From: Sarcophilus harrisii
Lineage: Eukaryota; Chordata; Mammalia; Dasyuromorphia; Dasyuridae
Direction: 5' to 3'
NCBI RefSeq assembly: GCF_902635505.1
Contig: NC_045429.1
Span: forward strand, 161,470,997-161,534,996
DNA: 64,000 nucleotides
Part shown: positions 22,365 through 34,980 of the stretch, piece by piece
Numbering within the stretch: the stretch's first letter is position 1
Layout: the number at the start of each line of letters is the position of its first letter
The notes under the pieces: generated by a model
What the model was told of the DNA's origin: nothing
Database searches by the model: none
Seen by the model: the letters and a program-made list of their open reading frames with translations, nothing else
Translations under genes and position numbers: made by a program

Positions 22365-22580
22365 AGTATCATAGAAAGACCACTATAAATTGATTCAAGA
22401 GACCAGAATTTGAATTCTAATTCTCCCACTTATTTCCTATGTATTCATGGGTAAGTCATTTAACTCTCCTGAATCTTCAATTTCCTCTTCTGAAAAATGG
22501 AGATAACATTTAACTCAAAGGGTTTGGGGGATGAAAGTGTTGAATAAATAAACTATTTTGCAAGTTGTTTTCCTTTTCCT
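22365..22580 (+). mobile_element. CORE-SINE
   Basis: cagaatttgaattctaattc, gggtaagtcatttaactctc, ctgaaaaatggagataac, then a T/C-rich tail. Confidence 0.65.
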
Positions 22581-24109
22581 TTCTGCCTCCATCTCTCCCC
22601 AAGATTCAATGGGGTCTCATCTAACACTTTGTCTCACTTTCTTTCTTTTACTAAGAATTAGGAAACTCTGGGTCTGAAATGTTATATAAAACCAAAACAA
22701 CTTTGGACAATAACACCTCAACTTTGGTAAAATGATAAATGGTAAAGAAGAGAGATGGTTGCTAGTAGAGTATTTGTAGCCAATCATCACCAAGAGCTTT
22801 AATTTTCTTTAAAAAACAAACAAACAAACAAAATTCCCTCTCAGAGGGTTCAGGTCAGCTCTGTGTCCCTAACCCTTCAAGACTTTCTTATGAAAGCCAA
22901 GAGGTCAAAGTAAAGAACTCATAATGAGCCTTCCTTTCCATTCCCCATTAGCAAATACATGAGGAAGGGAAAATGTACTGTATATTTTTTCCTTCATCAA
23001 GATTCTCTGAGGATCCACTATGTTAAAGACCTATTCTGGAGCCAATGGACCATTGGCCTGTTTCTTGAGAATGGAGAGCTGCTACATTTCCCAGAGTCTA
23101 TCTGTTGTGGCAACTTTTAGGAGGGACTCTATCTATCATCTCTATTCACTACTTAACCTAAGGAGATTTTTGAGGTCTGTCATGATCCTTTGGGAATGGA
23201 TACGAATATGGAACAAGTAGAGGCTGAGGAAAGGGTCCCAGAGTCCCATGCAATTACTACAATGTGTGTTCCCAATCCCCCATCTCTGATAGAAATTCAT
23301 CTTAGCCCTGAAAGGAAGAGCCCTATAAGTAAAAACTAGGGGAGGCGGAAGGAAAGTCATTATATTGAGTTTCTAAAAACTACTTGACCTAAGAATGAAA
23401 CATTACCCATCTACAACTAGGACATTGCATTCATTAGCTATGAAGATCCAACTATCAGTTTTCCCAAGTAAATCTATATCAGATTGCATGTGAGTAAACC
23501 AAATAGAAGGATCTATATCATAGCCCTTATATTTTGTACAGCATCTAATAAGATAGTGATGCCTAATCAATTTATAATAATTCAAAACAAAACATCTTAA
23601 AGTCAAAGGATATGGGAAAAAATATTCCTGATTCAGGTCCAGTACCCTATTCTCTATAATACCCTGCAGTCCTTGACAGGTGAGCAAACTCCAAAGAAAT
23701 TCATATGTTTATTCAATTAGATGCTCAATATTAAGATGGAGCTTCAGAAATGCTATTTCTTAAAATTTTTATACTTTAGTAACTTTTGAAATTGCATGTA
23801 ATTTGCAATAAAATGTATTTTTTATCTCAGAATATCACTTTCTTACCCAAAGTTTTAAAAAAAAATCCTATATTGGATAGAGAAAGCCTTGAAAGAATCC
23901 TGATTCTGGTCTAATTTTATTTCATCTGTTATCACCCCAAACATGTGATTCCTATTTTCATTATTTGTTGAATATCTGCTAAGTTTGGGCATTGGAGATT
24001 TAAGAAAGCAAAAAACATTGACTACTCTATGAGAGGTTTACTATCCTGTTAAGTCAAGGGACTTAAAGAAATTTGTGATTTCATCAATATGAGGATTCCC
24101 TCTATTAGA
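22581..24109. other. Unassigned intronic sequence
   Basis: Contains a short (CAAA)n patch near 22816. No gene or clear repeat. Confidence 0.5.
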
Positions 24110-24535
24110 GATAAAAATTCATCAAAGTCTCCATCCTGGGAGACTTTTGCCCATATTCTGGCCTTTTAGCTGTCATTCCTTGCTTTTGCCATATAACCAA
24201 TCTACCCTCCCTTTCTGCCACACATTTCCCTGATAAAATCCTATACGGACATTTTTCTTCAAATTTCTTCATTGGTTATTTGTTGGAACATGCTTATATC
24301 TACCATGGGCCTCTTCATTGCCTTTTAGTAAAATGTTGGTATTTATGGAAGGAGCTGGCATTTCTAAATCATGTTACCATTCATATATCCTCATCTAATT
24401 CTCATTCCCTATTTAAATGTAAGCTTCTTGAGGGCAGGGACTAGCTTGTATGCTAATATTTTTATCCCCAAAACTTAGGACAGCATCTGTCACATAACAA
24501 CACTTCATAAATGCTTTTGATTCATTTGTCCATGA
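24110..24535 (+). mobile_element. L2 3' region
   Basis: The tail is clear from 24400 (gtaagcttcttgagggcagg, gcatctgtcacataacaaca). 24110-24400 reads like the adjoining pyrimidine-rich L2 region, with less certainty. Confidence 0.65.
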
Positions 24536-24749
24536 TTTAAACAATAGACATTTTGATCTCATTGGTTTTTCTTATGAAATGGTAAGACCCAGTTAGAATA
24601 AATAATAATCTTATAGTATTGACCCACAAGAAAATATAGAATAAATGTTAAATCCATAAATAAGTAAAAATAGTCAGTAAGAGCCAAAAACAAGAATATA
24701 AAATTAGCTATTGCTTGCCATCATAAATCATGTATAAGCAAGCAACCTG

Positions 24750-24935
24750 CTAGCTTAATACAGTGAAAAGAGTGTTAGATTTGCTGTCTGCCACTTTTGA
24801 GTCCGTATCTCAGTTCTAGCCTTTACTACTTGCTTGACTTGTGTCAAATTAAGCCCAGTTTCCTTATCTATAAAACGAGGGGGTGAAACCACATAACCTC
24901 TGAGGTTCTTTGCATGGCTGAATCCTATGATCTTT
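24750..24935 (+). mobile_element. MIR/tRNA-SINE
   Basis: acagtgaaaagagtgttaga, tcagttctagcctttactac, cagtttccttatctataaaa. Confidence 0.65.
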
Positions 24936-25490
24936 TGTTTTCCCACTTACTTCCATCAGCAACAAATTTGGTTACTATTTTAAAAAAAAAAAGCTTACTA
25001 TTCTCATATTGTGGTCATTATTTTTAGAAGACAGAGCTTCAATCAAAAGCCAGCTATCAAATTGTTAGTAACTCAACGTTGGAAACTATGCAAATCACAT
25101 TGAAGCTAGGTATATGTCTTCTTGACCAAAATTAAGCATGCTTTTCCATGTCTTATGCTGCCTTCCTGAATTTATCCATAATTTTCATCTGGATCCCATC
25201 AACTGAATATTTTCCACCAATGTTCAAATTATTGAGCCAGGATTCAAAATCCCAGTCCAGGAATGCGTCATAAAACTTTTGTTGCCTATAGGAGCAAAGA
25301 TGATTTAACTTGTGCACTTCCAAGCTTGCTGCTTTGCTACTTTATTCTGTTTTAAGATTTCATTGCTAAAAGGGTTTTTTACATCTAGGAAATTATGTTA
25401 AATCAAATGATTGGGTTTTTTCTCTCTGTTTAAGGCAGGGGAGGGACACAGATGAATTCAATTATTGGCTTAATTCAACTTCTTGTTGAA
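24936..25490. other. Unassigned intronic sequence
   Basis: No gene or recognisable repeat. Confidence 0.5.
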
Positions 25491-25494
25491 TATG

Positions 25495-25680
25495 TGAATG
25501 AATAGAGCATTTATTACATTTTTAATATTTACCAAAAAACCTATGCAACATGTGAGGGATACAACTAGAAAAGCAAGACAATCCCTGCTTTTGAGAAGTT
25601 CACATTCTAATTGGGAAACAATATATATGGAAGGTCTCAAATGTAAGTCAGATGGAAAAGTTCCATCCTACTCCAGAGTG
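25495..25680 (-). mobile_element. L2 3' end
   Basis: aagcaagacaatccctgctt, ttgagaagttcacattctaa, ttgggaaacaatatatatgg. Its end abuts the truncated side of the Y-box pseudogene. Confidence 0.6.
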
Positions 25681-25689
25681 CTACAGAAA

Positions 25690-25995
25690 AACAAATGGTA
25701 GTATTTCTTCTTTAGCATTGATAAATTCATAGAAGTTTCTGATGTTGAACCTTTGCACAGTATCAAGAACTTGGGTGGTGAGAATTTTCTCTTCTGGATC
25801 TTCAATAGATGTGGCTGTACCTGAAGGAAATTACCAGGCTGTGTAAGAGTTGTTTCCCAGGATGATGGCTGCAGGTACTGGGCTGACAGCATTGCTATTC
25901 TCAAGGCTCTTGGACTCAGAGTTCTGGGTTGTGTCCATTAGGAGAAGTTTATGATCAAGGTGATGGTGACGGTTCAATTTGCCTAACACACATTG
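25690..25995 (-). pseudogene. Y-box protein (YBX3-like) retropseudogene, partial
   Basis: Read on the minus strand, 25718-25790 gives EDPEEKILTTQVL then DTVQRFNIRNFYEFIN. This lines up with EDAEKKVLATKVL then GTVKWFNVRNGYGFIN, the junction of the linker and cold-shock domain of YBX3 (CSDA). YBX1 fits the linker less well. Farther upstream, PVPAAIILGN resembles the Pro/Ala-rich YBX3 N-terminus. The copy carries an internal stop (about 25835), has lost the invariant W of the KWFN motif and the glycines of NGYGFIN, and stops resembling YBX3 right after FIN, where L2-derived sequence begins. No introns are visible over the aligned part, fitting a processed copy. Unlike a typical 5'-truncated retrocopy the 3' part is missing, so a later deletion or rearrangement is likely. 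26000-26225 might be its 5' leader. Confidence 0.65.
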
Positions 25996-25999
25996 CCTT

Positions 26000-26569
26000 C
26001 TGTCTATCCCTTGGGAACTTTGCTATTACAGGTAGGGCTTGCCTGACCTGCCCTGTCCATGGTAGTTGGTAGAGATGACTGGCCCCCTACTCTATGGAAA
26101 GCAGTTTTCCAGATGCTGATAATTAATAGGGCTAAGCTGGAAGCAGGATAAGTGTCTGGGGATAATTCCATTCCTAGAGCTCCTATGTTAGCAATTGATC
26201 TGCAGTTGTTGCCAATGTTAATATAAAGGTAAACCTCTTTCTTATTATGCTCCCTTAGCAGTATGCTATAGGAATTAGGCTAAAAGCTAAACTGGTAGTT
26301 TGGAGTCTTGGCTCTTGAAAACAGCTACTAGGCTATCTGCATCAATCTAAGAGAAGGTGGTGATCCAAAAAGGTGATATAAACTTGACTTATCTGACATA
26401 TAAGGCCTTCTTTCACTCCCTCAAAGTACCTTGCTATGAAATAAAGGAGATGTTACCCAAAATGTTAGCTTCTAGAAGTAAATATAACCTAAATGTGGCT
26501 TGGAATATTATAGAGTACATATTTATATTTTGTGATTAGCCCTTAAGACTTTTATTTCATTAAAATTCC
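26000..26569. other. Unassigned sequence flanking the Y-box pseudogene
   Basis: 26000-26225 is of higher complexity than its neighbours and may be pseudogene leader. The remainder shows nothing recognisable. Confidence 0.35.
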
Positions 26570-27235
26570 TTAATGGTGTGCTCTTCCTTTTGAAGATGTC
26601 TTTATAAAAAAATAGATTATCCACTGTTTCTTTATAATATTCTTTTATCCAATTAAACTTCCACTTAGATTTTTGTTGCATATAAAGTTTTTAAACGTAA
26701 TTATAGTCAATATATGAGTAGTATGTCTAGTTGTCCATTCATCATTTGTCTTAATTTTATATTACTAACATTTTCTCATTTTTATAATATTATATTATAT
26801 TGAAACACTGCAATTACTTCAATCTTTCCCTTTCTATTGAATGTATAACTTATTTCCATTTTTTCTTCCATTAAAAATACTGCAGGTATGAATTTTTATG
26901 CATATTTTTCTTTTTAATTTTATCCTAAAGAGATATTATGATTTATATTACTGTCTTGCACATTGTCAGATTCCTGTCCTGAAAGACTATATCAATTTAC
27001 AATTCCACAAACAATGTAGCAGTGTATCCTGCTTTCTCTCAGCCCTGTAAATAGAGAATTTTTTAGCTTTTAATGATTTTTTTTTGCCAAGTTGATGAGA
27101 ATGACTAGGAAGTAATTTAAAACTTTTTAATGTGCACTTAGTATAGTAAGTGATATTCAAGCGATTTAGTTAACAATATATATTTCTTCTTGTATAAATT
27201 GGTCATATTCATCAGCTATTTGTATACTGGAGACA
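26570..27235 (-). mobile_element. Ancient L1 3' region
   Basis: atgaatttttatgcatattt, aaagagatattatga, caatttacaattccacaaac, ctctcagccctgtaaatag and ttttttgccaagttgatgag follow the order of the antisense L1 3' UTR. A further piece (ttatagattctggatatcag) at 28020-28075 continues it beyond a CR1/L3. Confidence 0.6.
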
Positions 27236-27284
27236 GTATTCAGATATATACTTGGACAATGATTTCTCTAGATAGTGTTGAAGT

Positions 27285-28015
27285 CAAAAACTACAAAAAT
27301 CTTAAGCTATATTAATAGAGAATTGTGTAAATTAAGAAAAATAATATTAATGTCATATTCTGCTCAAATCAGGTTCCATCTGAAGTATTGTCAATTCTAA
27401 ATAACTGGTTTTAGGACAAGTTAGAAGGCATTAAGACAAAGATAATTAGGGCATTACGAAAGGAAGGAAGCAAGGAAGGAAATACGCATTTGTTTAGTGC
27501 CTAACATGTTCTATACTTTATTAATATTATTTCATGAGATCCTGACAACTCTGGGAGATAAGTCCTATTATTATTATTACCATTTTACAGTTGAGGAAAC
27601 TAAGACACAGAATCTTATACTATGAGGATCAATTGAAGAAACTAGGATAAAAAGAGGAAAAATCCCCGTGAAAAGAAGGTTCCTCAGAGATATCACAGCC
27701 ATCTATAAATATCTGAAGGATCCTTATATATAAGAGAGATTATATTGTTTCTCTTCATCCCAGAGAGTAGATCTAGGAACTATGGATAGAAGTTGCTGAA
27801 AGGAAAATTTAGGCTTGAAATAAGGGAGAATTCTCTAACAATTAGAATTCTATAGTAGTAAATCGATTGCTTCAATAAGTAGTGAATCCCCTGCTGATTG
27901 CAGAACTTCAAGCTGGAGAATAGCCTGCCAGGACTGCTAAAGAGTAGACTACTAATTCACATGTGGGCTATAAGTTCTCTTCCAACTTCGAGATTCTGTA
28001 GCAATGATATACATT
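27285..28015 (+). mobile_element. CR1/L3 LINE 3' end
   Basis: tatgaggatcaattgaagaa, gccatctataaatatctgaa, gagtagatctaggaactatg, aggcttgaaataagggagaa and ctcttccaacttcgagattc follow the CR1/L3 3' end in order. A MIR interrupts it at 27460-27612. Confidence 0.8.
27460..27612 (-). mobile_element. MIR inserted in CR1/L3
   Basis: gtgcctaacatgttctatac, atttcatgagatcctgacaa, ccattttacagttgaggaaa. GGAA-rich at its left edge. Confidence 0.7.
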
Positions 28016-28079
28016 TGCATCAGTTCCTTATAGATTCTGGATATCAGGCATTTACCTGATGTTTTCTAAAAACACTTTT

Positions 28080-29148
28080 TAATAAAACATGTTATTTCAA
28101 ATATTATTATCATGTATGCTTTAATGATTAAGAAAATTAAGCATCGATAGGTCAAATAACTTCTTTATGTAGTCCAGAGGTTTTCTGCATATTTTTCTTT
28201 CCTGGATCCCCGAGGTTGTCTGTTAATCTCTCTTTCTTCCATTTTATAACATTGTTTTTAAATGAATAAAATCAGATGACAGAATTACAAAAGAAATCAA
28301 TTTTATTTAATTGAAGTTATCAAAGAATTTTAAAAAAAAACAAGTTCGATGCTTCTCAGTTAAGAATATTTGCATTTTGATTGTGGAAAGCAAAAGAGTT
28401 GATAGAAACCCTTCCTTTGGATCAGTGAACTATACTGACTTTCTCATGTCTTTTCCTTCCTTTCCATGTTTGAGCAGCATCCATTTCTGCTTGTCAAGGA
28501 AGTTCATAAACCTTGTGTACCTTAATAGACGATTCCGTCAATTAATATGACCAAAAAAAAAGTAATCATGCTCCTGTGTCTGTGTATTCAGCCCCAACAA
28601 TGCATAACAGTAGGATTGTAGTGGGAAAAGTCATTATATGGAAAAAGAAGTAAGGAGTTGGGAAGGGGGAGGATAGGATGTGGCAGCTGCTAGACCTTTC
28701 AAAACATTTATAGCAAAGGTACTGCCTTCTTAATTTTTTTTAGAAGCTTATTTGAAATAAAGAATCCTTCTTTAGGAAGATATTGCATCCTTATGAGAAT
28801 AGCTGGTAATAATATGTTTCAGTTCCTCTCTCCCAAGGAGAAATCCCAGTAAGAGTAAAAGGAAAAAATGCTGATCACTATAAACCTTTGTCAGAAGCTA
28901 ATGACTCTAAACCCTTATATGAAATTGCAATCAACAGACTTCCATAAAATTAATTGAGACTCTCAAGATTTTTAATAACTTTGAATGTTTAAATCATTTA
29001 TTAGCTTATCTTTCAAGGATTTGACCACATGAAGATATTTTGCAAATTGTAAAGTTGTATGTATATCAAATATAACTTATCATTATTACATATATTGTTC
29101 TCATTATTATTAAGATTCAGCTCTGCCTTAGTATATGAGGTTTCTTAA

Positions 29149-29150
<2 letters not shown>
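28080..29150. other. Unassigned intronic sequence
   Basis: No gene or recognisable repeat seen. Confidence 0.5.

Positions 29151-29152
<2 letters not shown>

Positions 29153-29178
<26 letters not shown>
29153..29178 (+). repeat. (TG)n microsatellite
   Basis: About 13 perfect TG units. Confidence 0.95.
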
Positions 29179-29179
<1 letters not shown>

Positions 29180-29381
29180 CATCGACTCCCTTTGGCAATC
29201 TGTTGAATCCTATGTATCCCTTAAAAAAATAACCCTTTTAAATGTAGAAAATAAAATACTTAGGAATATAAAGAAGACCATTTATGTTGAAATGAAGATG
29301 TAATTATTCCCAGCTAAAATCATAGACCCCATGAAACCTTTTAAGTTAGGGGGTCTATGGACTCCTAGTTAAGAACTCCTG
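29179..29381 (-). mobile_element. MER20-like hAT fossil
   Basis: ctccctttggcaatctgttg at the left and gggggtctatggactcctag with gttaagaactcctg at the right. Near full length in reversed orientation. Confidence 0.7.
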
Positions 29382-29609
29382 CCTCTATTAGAAATATTCT
29401 TAGGTTCCTTTAGCCAAAAAAACTTAATTATCCTATCAACTTGGTTGGAAAGTTCTCTGAATTTAACCATGTCCTGACAGAAAGATGGTGAACTCAAAGT
29501 ATAGAATGAAATGTATATTTTCAAATATGGTCAACTTAAGAATTGATTTTACTTAATTATGCATGTTTATTGTAAGAGGTTTGAATTTCTTTTTCTTTTC
29601 CCCAATTTG

Positions 29610-29740
29610 GGGAATGTGAAGGGAGTTAGGTGAAGGAAGAAAAGAAGGTAAGAAGGTAGAAGGTGAGGAAAGAAGGGAAAGAGGTAAGGAAGGAAAGTAT
29701 AGGGGGAGGAAGGGAAAGAAAAAAGAGGAAGAAAGGGAGA
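29610..29740 (+). repeat. Purine-rich (GGAA)n-like tract
   Basis: ggaagg/ggaaag units, nearly all A/G, leading into an L2. Confidence 0.85.
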
Positions 29741-29759
29741 TCAGAATCACTAGATATAA

Positions 29760-29945
29760 AAGCATGTGGTGAGGAGTAAGTATAAGAATAATAGAAGGGT
29801 AGAAAGGAATTAGGTTATGAAAAGCTTTGAATGCCAAAGACTTTTGTATTTGGTCCTGAAAGTTATAGGAAACCACTGTAATTTATTGAGAAGGGGGGAG
29901 AGGATGTTATGGTCAGATCTACATTTTAGGAAAATCACTTTGGTG
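29760..29945 (-). mobile_element. L2 internal 3' region
   Basis: gctttgaatgccaaagactt, tatttggtcctgaaagttat, tatggtcagatctacatttt, aggaaaatcactttggtga match reverse-complement L2 upstream of its tail. Confidence 0.65.
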
Positions 29946-30079
29946 ACAAACTGTATGTTTTAGAGTTCTGTAATTTCATATACAATCTTTTTTCTATTTT
30001 ATATACATATATATATCAAATAGCTGTTTTATTTTATTAAGTTCACAATAAAAATAATTTTTTAAAAAAGTCTCTAATT

Positions 30080-30360
30080 GGGCTGATCCTCAAATGATAG
30101 ACATGCACTCATTGTTAGTCCATGAGAGAAACTTTTCCAACTTGTTTTAGAATTTGCCCAAGTTTGGACTCTTCAATAAGAGTGCTCAGGAATCCAGGGT
30201 CACCTCCACACTATGATGAGGCATCAAAAGAGGGATTAAGTAAAAGCCTGATAAAGATAAATGACTATCAGCCATTCTATTGAGTCGGGGCATTTAGTCT
30301 ATTACTCATCCATATTTTTTTCAGTCAGTTTTGCTATGATTAGCAAATGCTAAAGGTGAA
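30080..30360 (+). repeat. Unclassified dispersed repeat, copy 2
   Basis: ggctgatcctcaaatgatag, cagggtcacctccacactat, gatgaggcatcaaaagaggg, tcagtcagttttgctatgat. The best preserved of the three copies. Confidence 0.75.
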
Positions 30361-30849
30361 CAGAATAACAGGTGAGAAAATGCTACAGATAGTGCCACTG
30401 GAAATAGATTCAATTAAAGAAAGGCTCTGATAAGGGAGTTGGTGAAGAGTAAATGGTAAGTGATAGGGAAACAAAGAAAGAAAAGAACATCAATAGACAA
30501 CTTTAAAATATCCAGAAGAGAAGAGTAGAAGTTACTTTTTTTTAAAAAAGGGATACAGACAAGCTGAACATTTTTGTTATTATCATATTATATTCAAAAT
30601 GTACTTTAAGTCTATATTTAATAGAAGTTCACAGTTTATATATAATTCTCCTTTTATGTTTTTCTTTGTATAAAATGTAAAATAGGATGAGTGGAATTGT
30701 ACCACTCATAAGAATTTAAGGTGTAAACTTGAGAGCTCCTGATGGTATTTGAAAGACTATCTAACCTATAACTTTATTATTTATTGAGAGAAGAGACCAA
30801 TTTTCTTGTTTTCCTCACTATCACCCCAATTCTAATTCTACTGGATTGT

Positions 30850-31015
30850 TCTATAGTGGATAGGACATTGGACTAGAAATTATGGGAGACTGGCATTCTA
30901 TTTCTGCTTCTACTATCAATTTTCTGTGCAACCTTGTACCAATCATTTGTGATTTATTTGGTCTCAGTTTCCTCAACTATAAAACTGACAACTCATAGAA
31001 TGTGATATTATTTTT
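30850..31015 (+). mobile_element. MIR/tRNA-SINE
   Basis: tctatagtggataggacatt, ctatttctgcttctactatc, tctcagtttcctcaactata. Confidence 0.65.
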
Positions 31016-31129
31016 AAGCAAACTCACACAGGTCAACACATTTGACTTGTTGAATGAATAGTATCATCTAAACTTTTTTTTTTCTGGTTTGAAGGATACT
31101 ATTCTGTTGATCTGATCATATTTCCTTCC

Positions 31130-31375
31130 ACTTTCAGATAACTCAGTTGCCTTCACATCAGACAAGTTTCCTAATATGCCATGGCCATTCTCACCTTTAT
31201 GACTTGGTTCATGTTATCATCACCCTTGTTGGAATGTACTTCCTCTTACCCTCTATTTAGCTAAAATTTACTCATCATTCCTGGTCCAGCTCAATTCCCA
31301 CTTCCTCTGTAAAGTCTTCTCTACCTCTTTTGGCTCGTGATGGTCCCATCTCAAATTCTCTGGCCCTTACCTTCA
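31130..31375 (+). mobile_element. L2 3' region
   Basis: ctggtccagctcaattccca, cttcctctgtaaagtcttct match L2 upstream of the tail. Confidence 0.55.
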
Positions 31376-31394
31376 TTGGTTTGGGTACATTGAC

Positions 31395-31520
31395 TTTGGG
31401 CAGCAAGAAAACCTTGTTTTTAGTCTTGGTTCTACTGTATATTAACAATGTGACTTCTGGGTTGGTTTTTCTCTCAATAACAGTTTCCTTATCTATAATA
31501 TTAGGAGCTTTGGAATCCTA
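31395..31520 (+). mobile_element. MIR fragment
   Basis: tttagtcttggttctactgt, aacagtttccttatctataa. Confidence 0.5.
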
Positions 31521-31529
31521 AACAAGTCT

Positions 31530-31715
31530 CAGTGAGTGAATCCTAATCATAAAATCATGAAGACCTAAATTCAAATCCTCTTTCATAAATTTACTGTGGC
31601 TGTGTGACCCAGGAAAACTTCTACTGGGCTTTTTCCCTATCTGAAAAAGTGAGAGGATTGGACTTGATGACTTCTAAGTTTCCTTACAAAGCTAAATTCC
31701 ATAATCCTATATTTT
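31530..31715 (+). mobile_element. MIR/tRNA-SINE
   Basis: agacctaaattcaaatcctc, actgtggctgtgtgacccag, gaggattggacttgatgact. Confidence 0.7.
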
Positions 31716-31719
31716 ACTT

Positions 31720-33495
31720 AACCATTCAGTGTGCTGAACAACTAAGACTATAAATTGTCATCCAAGAAAGAAATGGTATAGAAAGAGTTCCCCATCCCTC
31801 AGAATTTTCAAGTAAAGAGAGGATGATCACATGTAATTTACAATGCAAATGAAATTTTGTTTCAAATATGGCTTGAATTAGTTTCTAAAATCTGTTCTAT
31901 CTTTGAAATTCTGATATTCTGTTAGGAGTCTGCCATTTACTTCCATTATAAAAAATAAAAATTATACTTACATATTTTGACACAAAATACAAACTTCCAT
32001 TATATTCCCAGTTAATCTTCTTAACATACAATCACATCCCCTTCCCAAATAATTGTTATGTGCTATATATATAGAATAGATTATGGATATATGATATATA
32101 AAATTATTGATGATATAATGCAACCTTATAGTTTGATAATTTTCCATTTGTTAAAAGAAAGAATGAGAAATGTTTTATAAGTTAATATGAATATTGTCCA
32201 GTATTTTTATCTGAATTCCCATCTTTTAAAATTCTTCAGTTTGTTTCTTCTTTCTTGTTGTTACAAAGGAATGCTTTAATATGTTAATATAGTTTAGTCT
32301 TTTCTTATTGGTCTGACATTTACTTCCTTTGACTCTTCATGCCCTCAAGCAAAAATCAGCAAGAAATGTATTAGATATATGACATGAAATTTCCTATCTT
32401 GTGGACAAGAATGCCAAGACATGATAGCAAGTGTCAAAAACAGAATCGGTAAAGGAGAGCAAGACAGTCTTTTGAGAAAGAGAGTATAAAAATAGTTCAA
32501 TTCTAGGCACACACTTGTTATATTATAGGACAATGTAGTATAAAACAGCAAGCAGTTCATAAAGTTCTTTGATATTCTTCTCAGCATTGTCACATACAGC
32601 TGGCAAGAATGTGGAAAGGGCCATATGGAGTTGTACTGTGTTACTTAGTTCAGATGTCTCAGAAGGCTTCAGCAGAAAAACAACTACCCATCTCCTATTT
32701 CCTGAATAGTCAATGTTATTTGTACTGAATAGTCATAGCTCACAAGAAAACGAATAATTCAGAAGCTTCTGTACAATCTCTTTTGGTTGGTATAAAAGTA
32801 CATTTTTTTCCTGTATCTCATCTACATGTTTTTTTCCTGAAAGCAAAATGACTATCCTTCCCTGGAATCAGATGGAAGTGGCAAACAGTAAAAATTCTCT
32901 CTCCAGGAGAGAGACTGGACTCTCAGCTCATTATCTTGGACTTGTCATTTGTCTTTCCATTCTCACATTTCAGTCTGACAAATCAGTTCCCGCCTATGTG
33001 TCATTAAGGAGTTATGAGGCAGTTGGTGGGAATGAAGATGACTAGGTTTGTACTAATCAGATAATTACATCTGATTTATGTTTTCAGATTTCACCACTAA
33101 TAGTTTTTTAATGTCCATGTTTCCTTGAGTTTCAGTTCCATATAGCTTCTTCTTAACTCTCAAATACAATAATTCATTCAAAGTTTATTTGTAATCTTGT
33201 TCTAGAAGAGCTGTTTTCCATTGTTTTAGTACCTTGTTGAAATCATAATAAAAATAATGCCTATAAATTACCTATGTTTAACACAGAATATATTTATTCT
33301 CTTCATACTGAGCTGGGATCCCATAAAGACAAAGTTTTGAACTGGTTGAAATGCAAAAATTTCAATCAAATTAATTAGTTGTTTTGACCACATTAAAATG
33401 ACAAGTTCACGTCATATGAGAATCAAGCTAACTTTAGCTGATGTTTTTTCCCCTCTATTTTTGTATCAGGAGGATGTTTTACCAGCAAGATCATA
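31720..33495. other. Unassigned intronic sequence
   Basis: AT-rich, with no gene or family I can name. A TATA-rich patch lies near 32060-32105. Confidence 0.5.
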
Positions 33496-33499
33496 GAAT

Positions 33500-33770
33500 T
33501 TAAATATAAAATGAACCTATAATCATCTTGTCCCACCATCTAATTTTACACAGAAGAAACTGAGCTCCACAATACACAGATACTACCAACTTTTCTGCCC
33601 TTTCTTTTTCTTTCCAGAGCCAAGTTTCTATCACTTGGGACTGTTTAACTAACCAAAGTGAGGTTTCATGGCTAAATAAAAAAACATAAACACTATATGC
33701 CAAACACGATGTGAAGACAGTCCTGCCCTAAAGGAGTTTACTTTCTAATAAGGAGAATAATACATCTAAA
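33500..33770 (-). mobile_element. MIR-like fragment followed by an L2 tail fragment
   Basis: 33500-33560: atcttgtcccaccatctaat and gaagaaactgagctccac. 33695-33770: aagacagtcctgccctaaag and gagtttactttctaataagg. Two separate weak pieces. Confidence 0.5.
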
Positions 33771-33829
33771 GAAATAATAATCAAGGAAGAATATTTTGGT
33801 TTGGAAAGTTATAAGAATGAAATGTGGAA

Positions 33830-34305
33830 ATATTGGGGGTCTATACCACCAGAATGATGTCTGACAAGGAGATGACTTAGTAGTAAAGTACTGGATTACT
33901 GAGACAAACACCAATTAGGACCATGGGGACCCAGTGTGGGAGTTCCAGGGATAAAAGGGTTCTGATTCATGGTTTAATATCTTAGCAGCATGAAACTGAA
34001 GGCAGAGCTGAGGAGTAAAGGGAAACTTGGGTAAACCAGAGTAGAGTAAGTCTAGTATGTATCATTAGTGGATGATACCTACTAGCCAGAACGACTAAAT
34101 TATGACTTTTATTTTTCTCAAACAAAGGTGATTTTTTTTTCATATCATAATAAATTTCACAAAGTTATTGAAATGTTGTTATGTCAGGTCAAACTATGAG
34201 CATCTTACAAGATATGAATTTTAGAGTAATAATTGCCTGTATTTTGATATGTCAGAGAATAAAGAATGGCTTCTCTTATCTTCCTTCTCTGCATCTTACA
34301 CAGGT
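33830..34305. other. Unassigned intronic sequence
   Basis: No gene or recognisable repeat. Confidence 0.5.
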
Positions 34306-34309
34306 CAAC

Positions 34310-34500
34310 AAACGTATGGCACTTATTTAAGAATACAGCTCAGAGCTAGAAACAACTGAGTTCTCATTATGTGTCTGACATGACTCAAAAAATGTCTAGT
34401 TGGGACCTTGGACTAATTATTTAACTTCATTGCCCTCGAGCCTTTTCTCATCTATCTAAAGAAAGCCCTCCCTGAGCTACTGTGAAAATGAAGTTATTTT
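34310..34500 (+). mobile_element. MIR fragment
   Basis: gggaccttggactaattatt, taacttcattgccctcg. Worn. Confidence 0.45.
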
Positions 34501-34829
34501 GCTGCATTCCTAGAAAATGATAATATTTTGAGTGAGCACTAAATTGAAGCACTTGACCCAGTGACCAGCTTAAGTGATTAAAAGTAAGTTATTTCCATTA
34601 TCAAAAGCTGAATAACTTTTGAAAACAAATTTTCATTTTTTTAATCATTTCATTCACATCCTCCTAATATTCCTTTTCTGGATCAACTTAGTTTAATGTA
34701 TTTCTTATGTTCCATATAACCTTCTATATTTTTTATATTAGTTTAGATAGACCTATGATGCTCCACTTAGTCTTCTATTTCATTCATTTTCACTATGGAA
34801 AACAATAAAATTGTTCCTTTTGTCATGAT

Positions 34830-34980
34830 GGAAGCAGTGTGGTAGGCTGGATGTGGAATCAAGGAATCAGAGCCCAGTTCTGCTATTTTTTATATAAGGA
34901 ATCTTGGGCAAGTTCTTCACTTCTCTACAAGTTGGTTCCCTCATCTGCTAAACAAGGTAGAAGATTTGACCTAGCAATAC
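34830..34980 (+). mobile_element. MIR/tRNA-SINE
   Basis: gcagtgtggtaggctggatg, cttgggcaagttcttcactt, ttccctcatctgctaaacaa. Confidence 0.65.

Noticed and set aside
29553-29876. 107-codon minus-strand frame
   Set aside because: Produced by the GGAA-rich tract and an L2 fragment.
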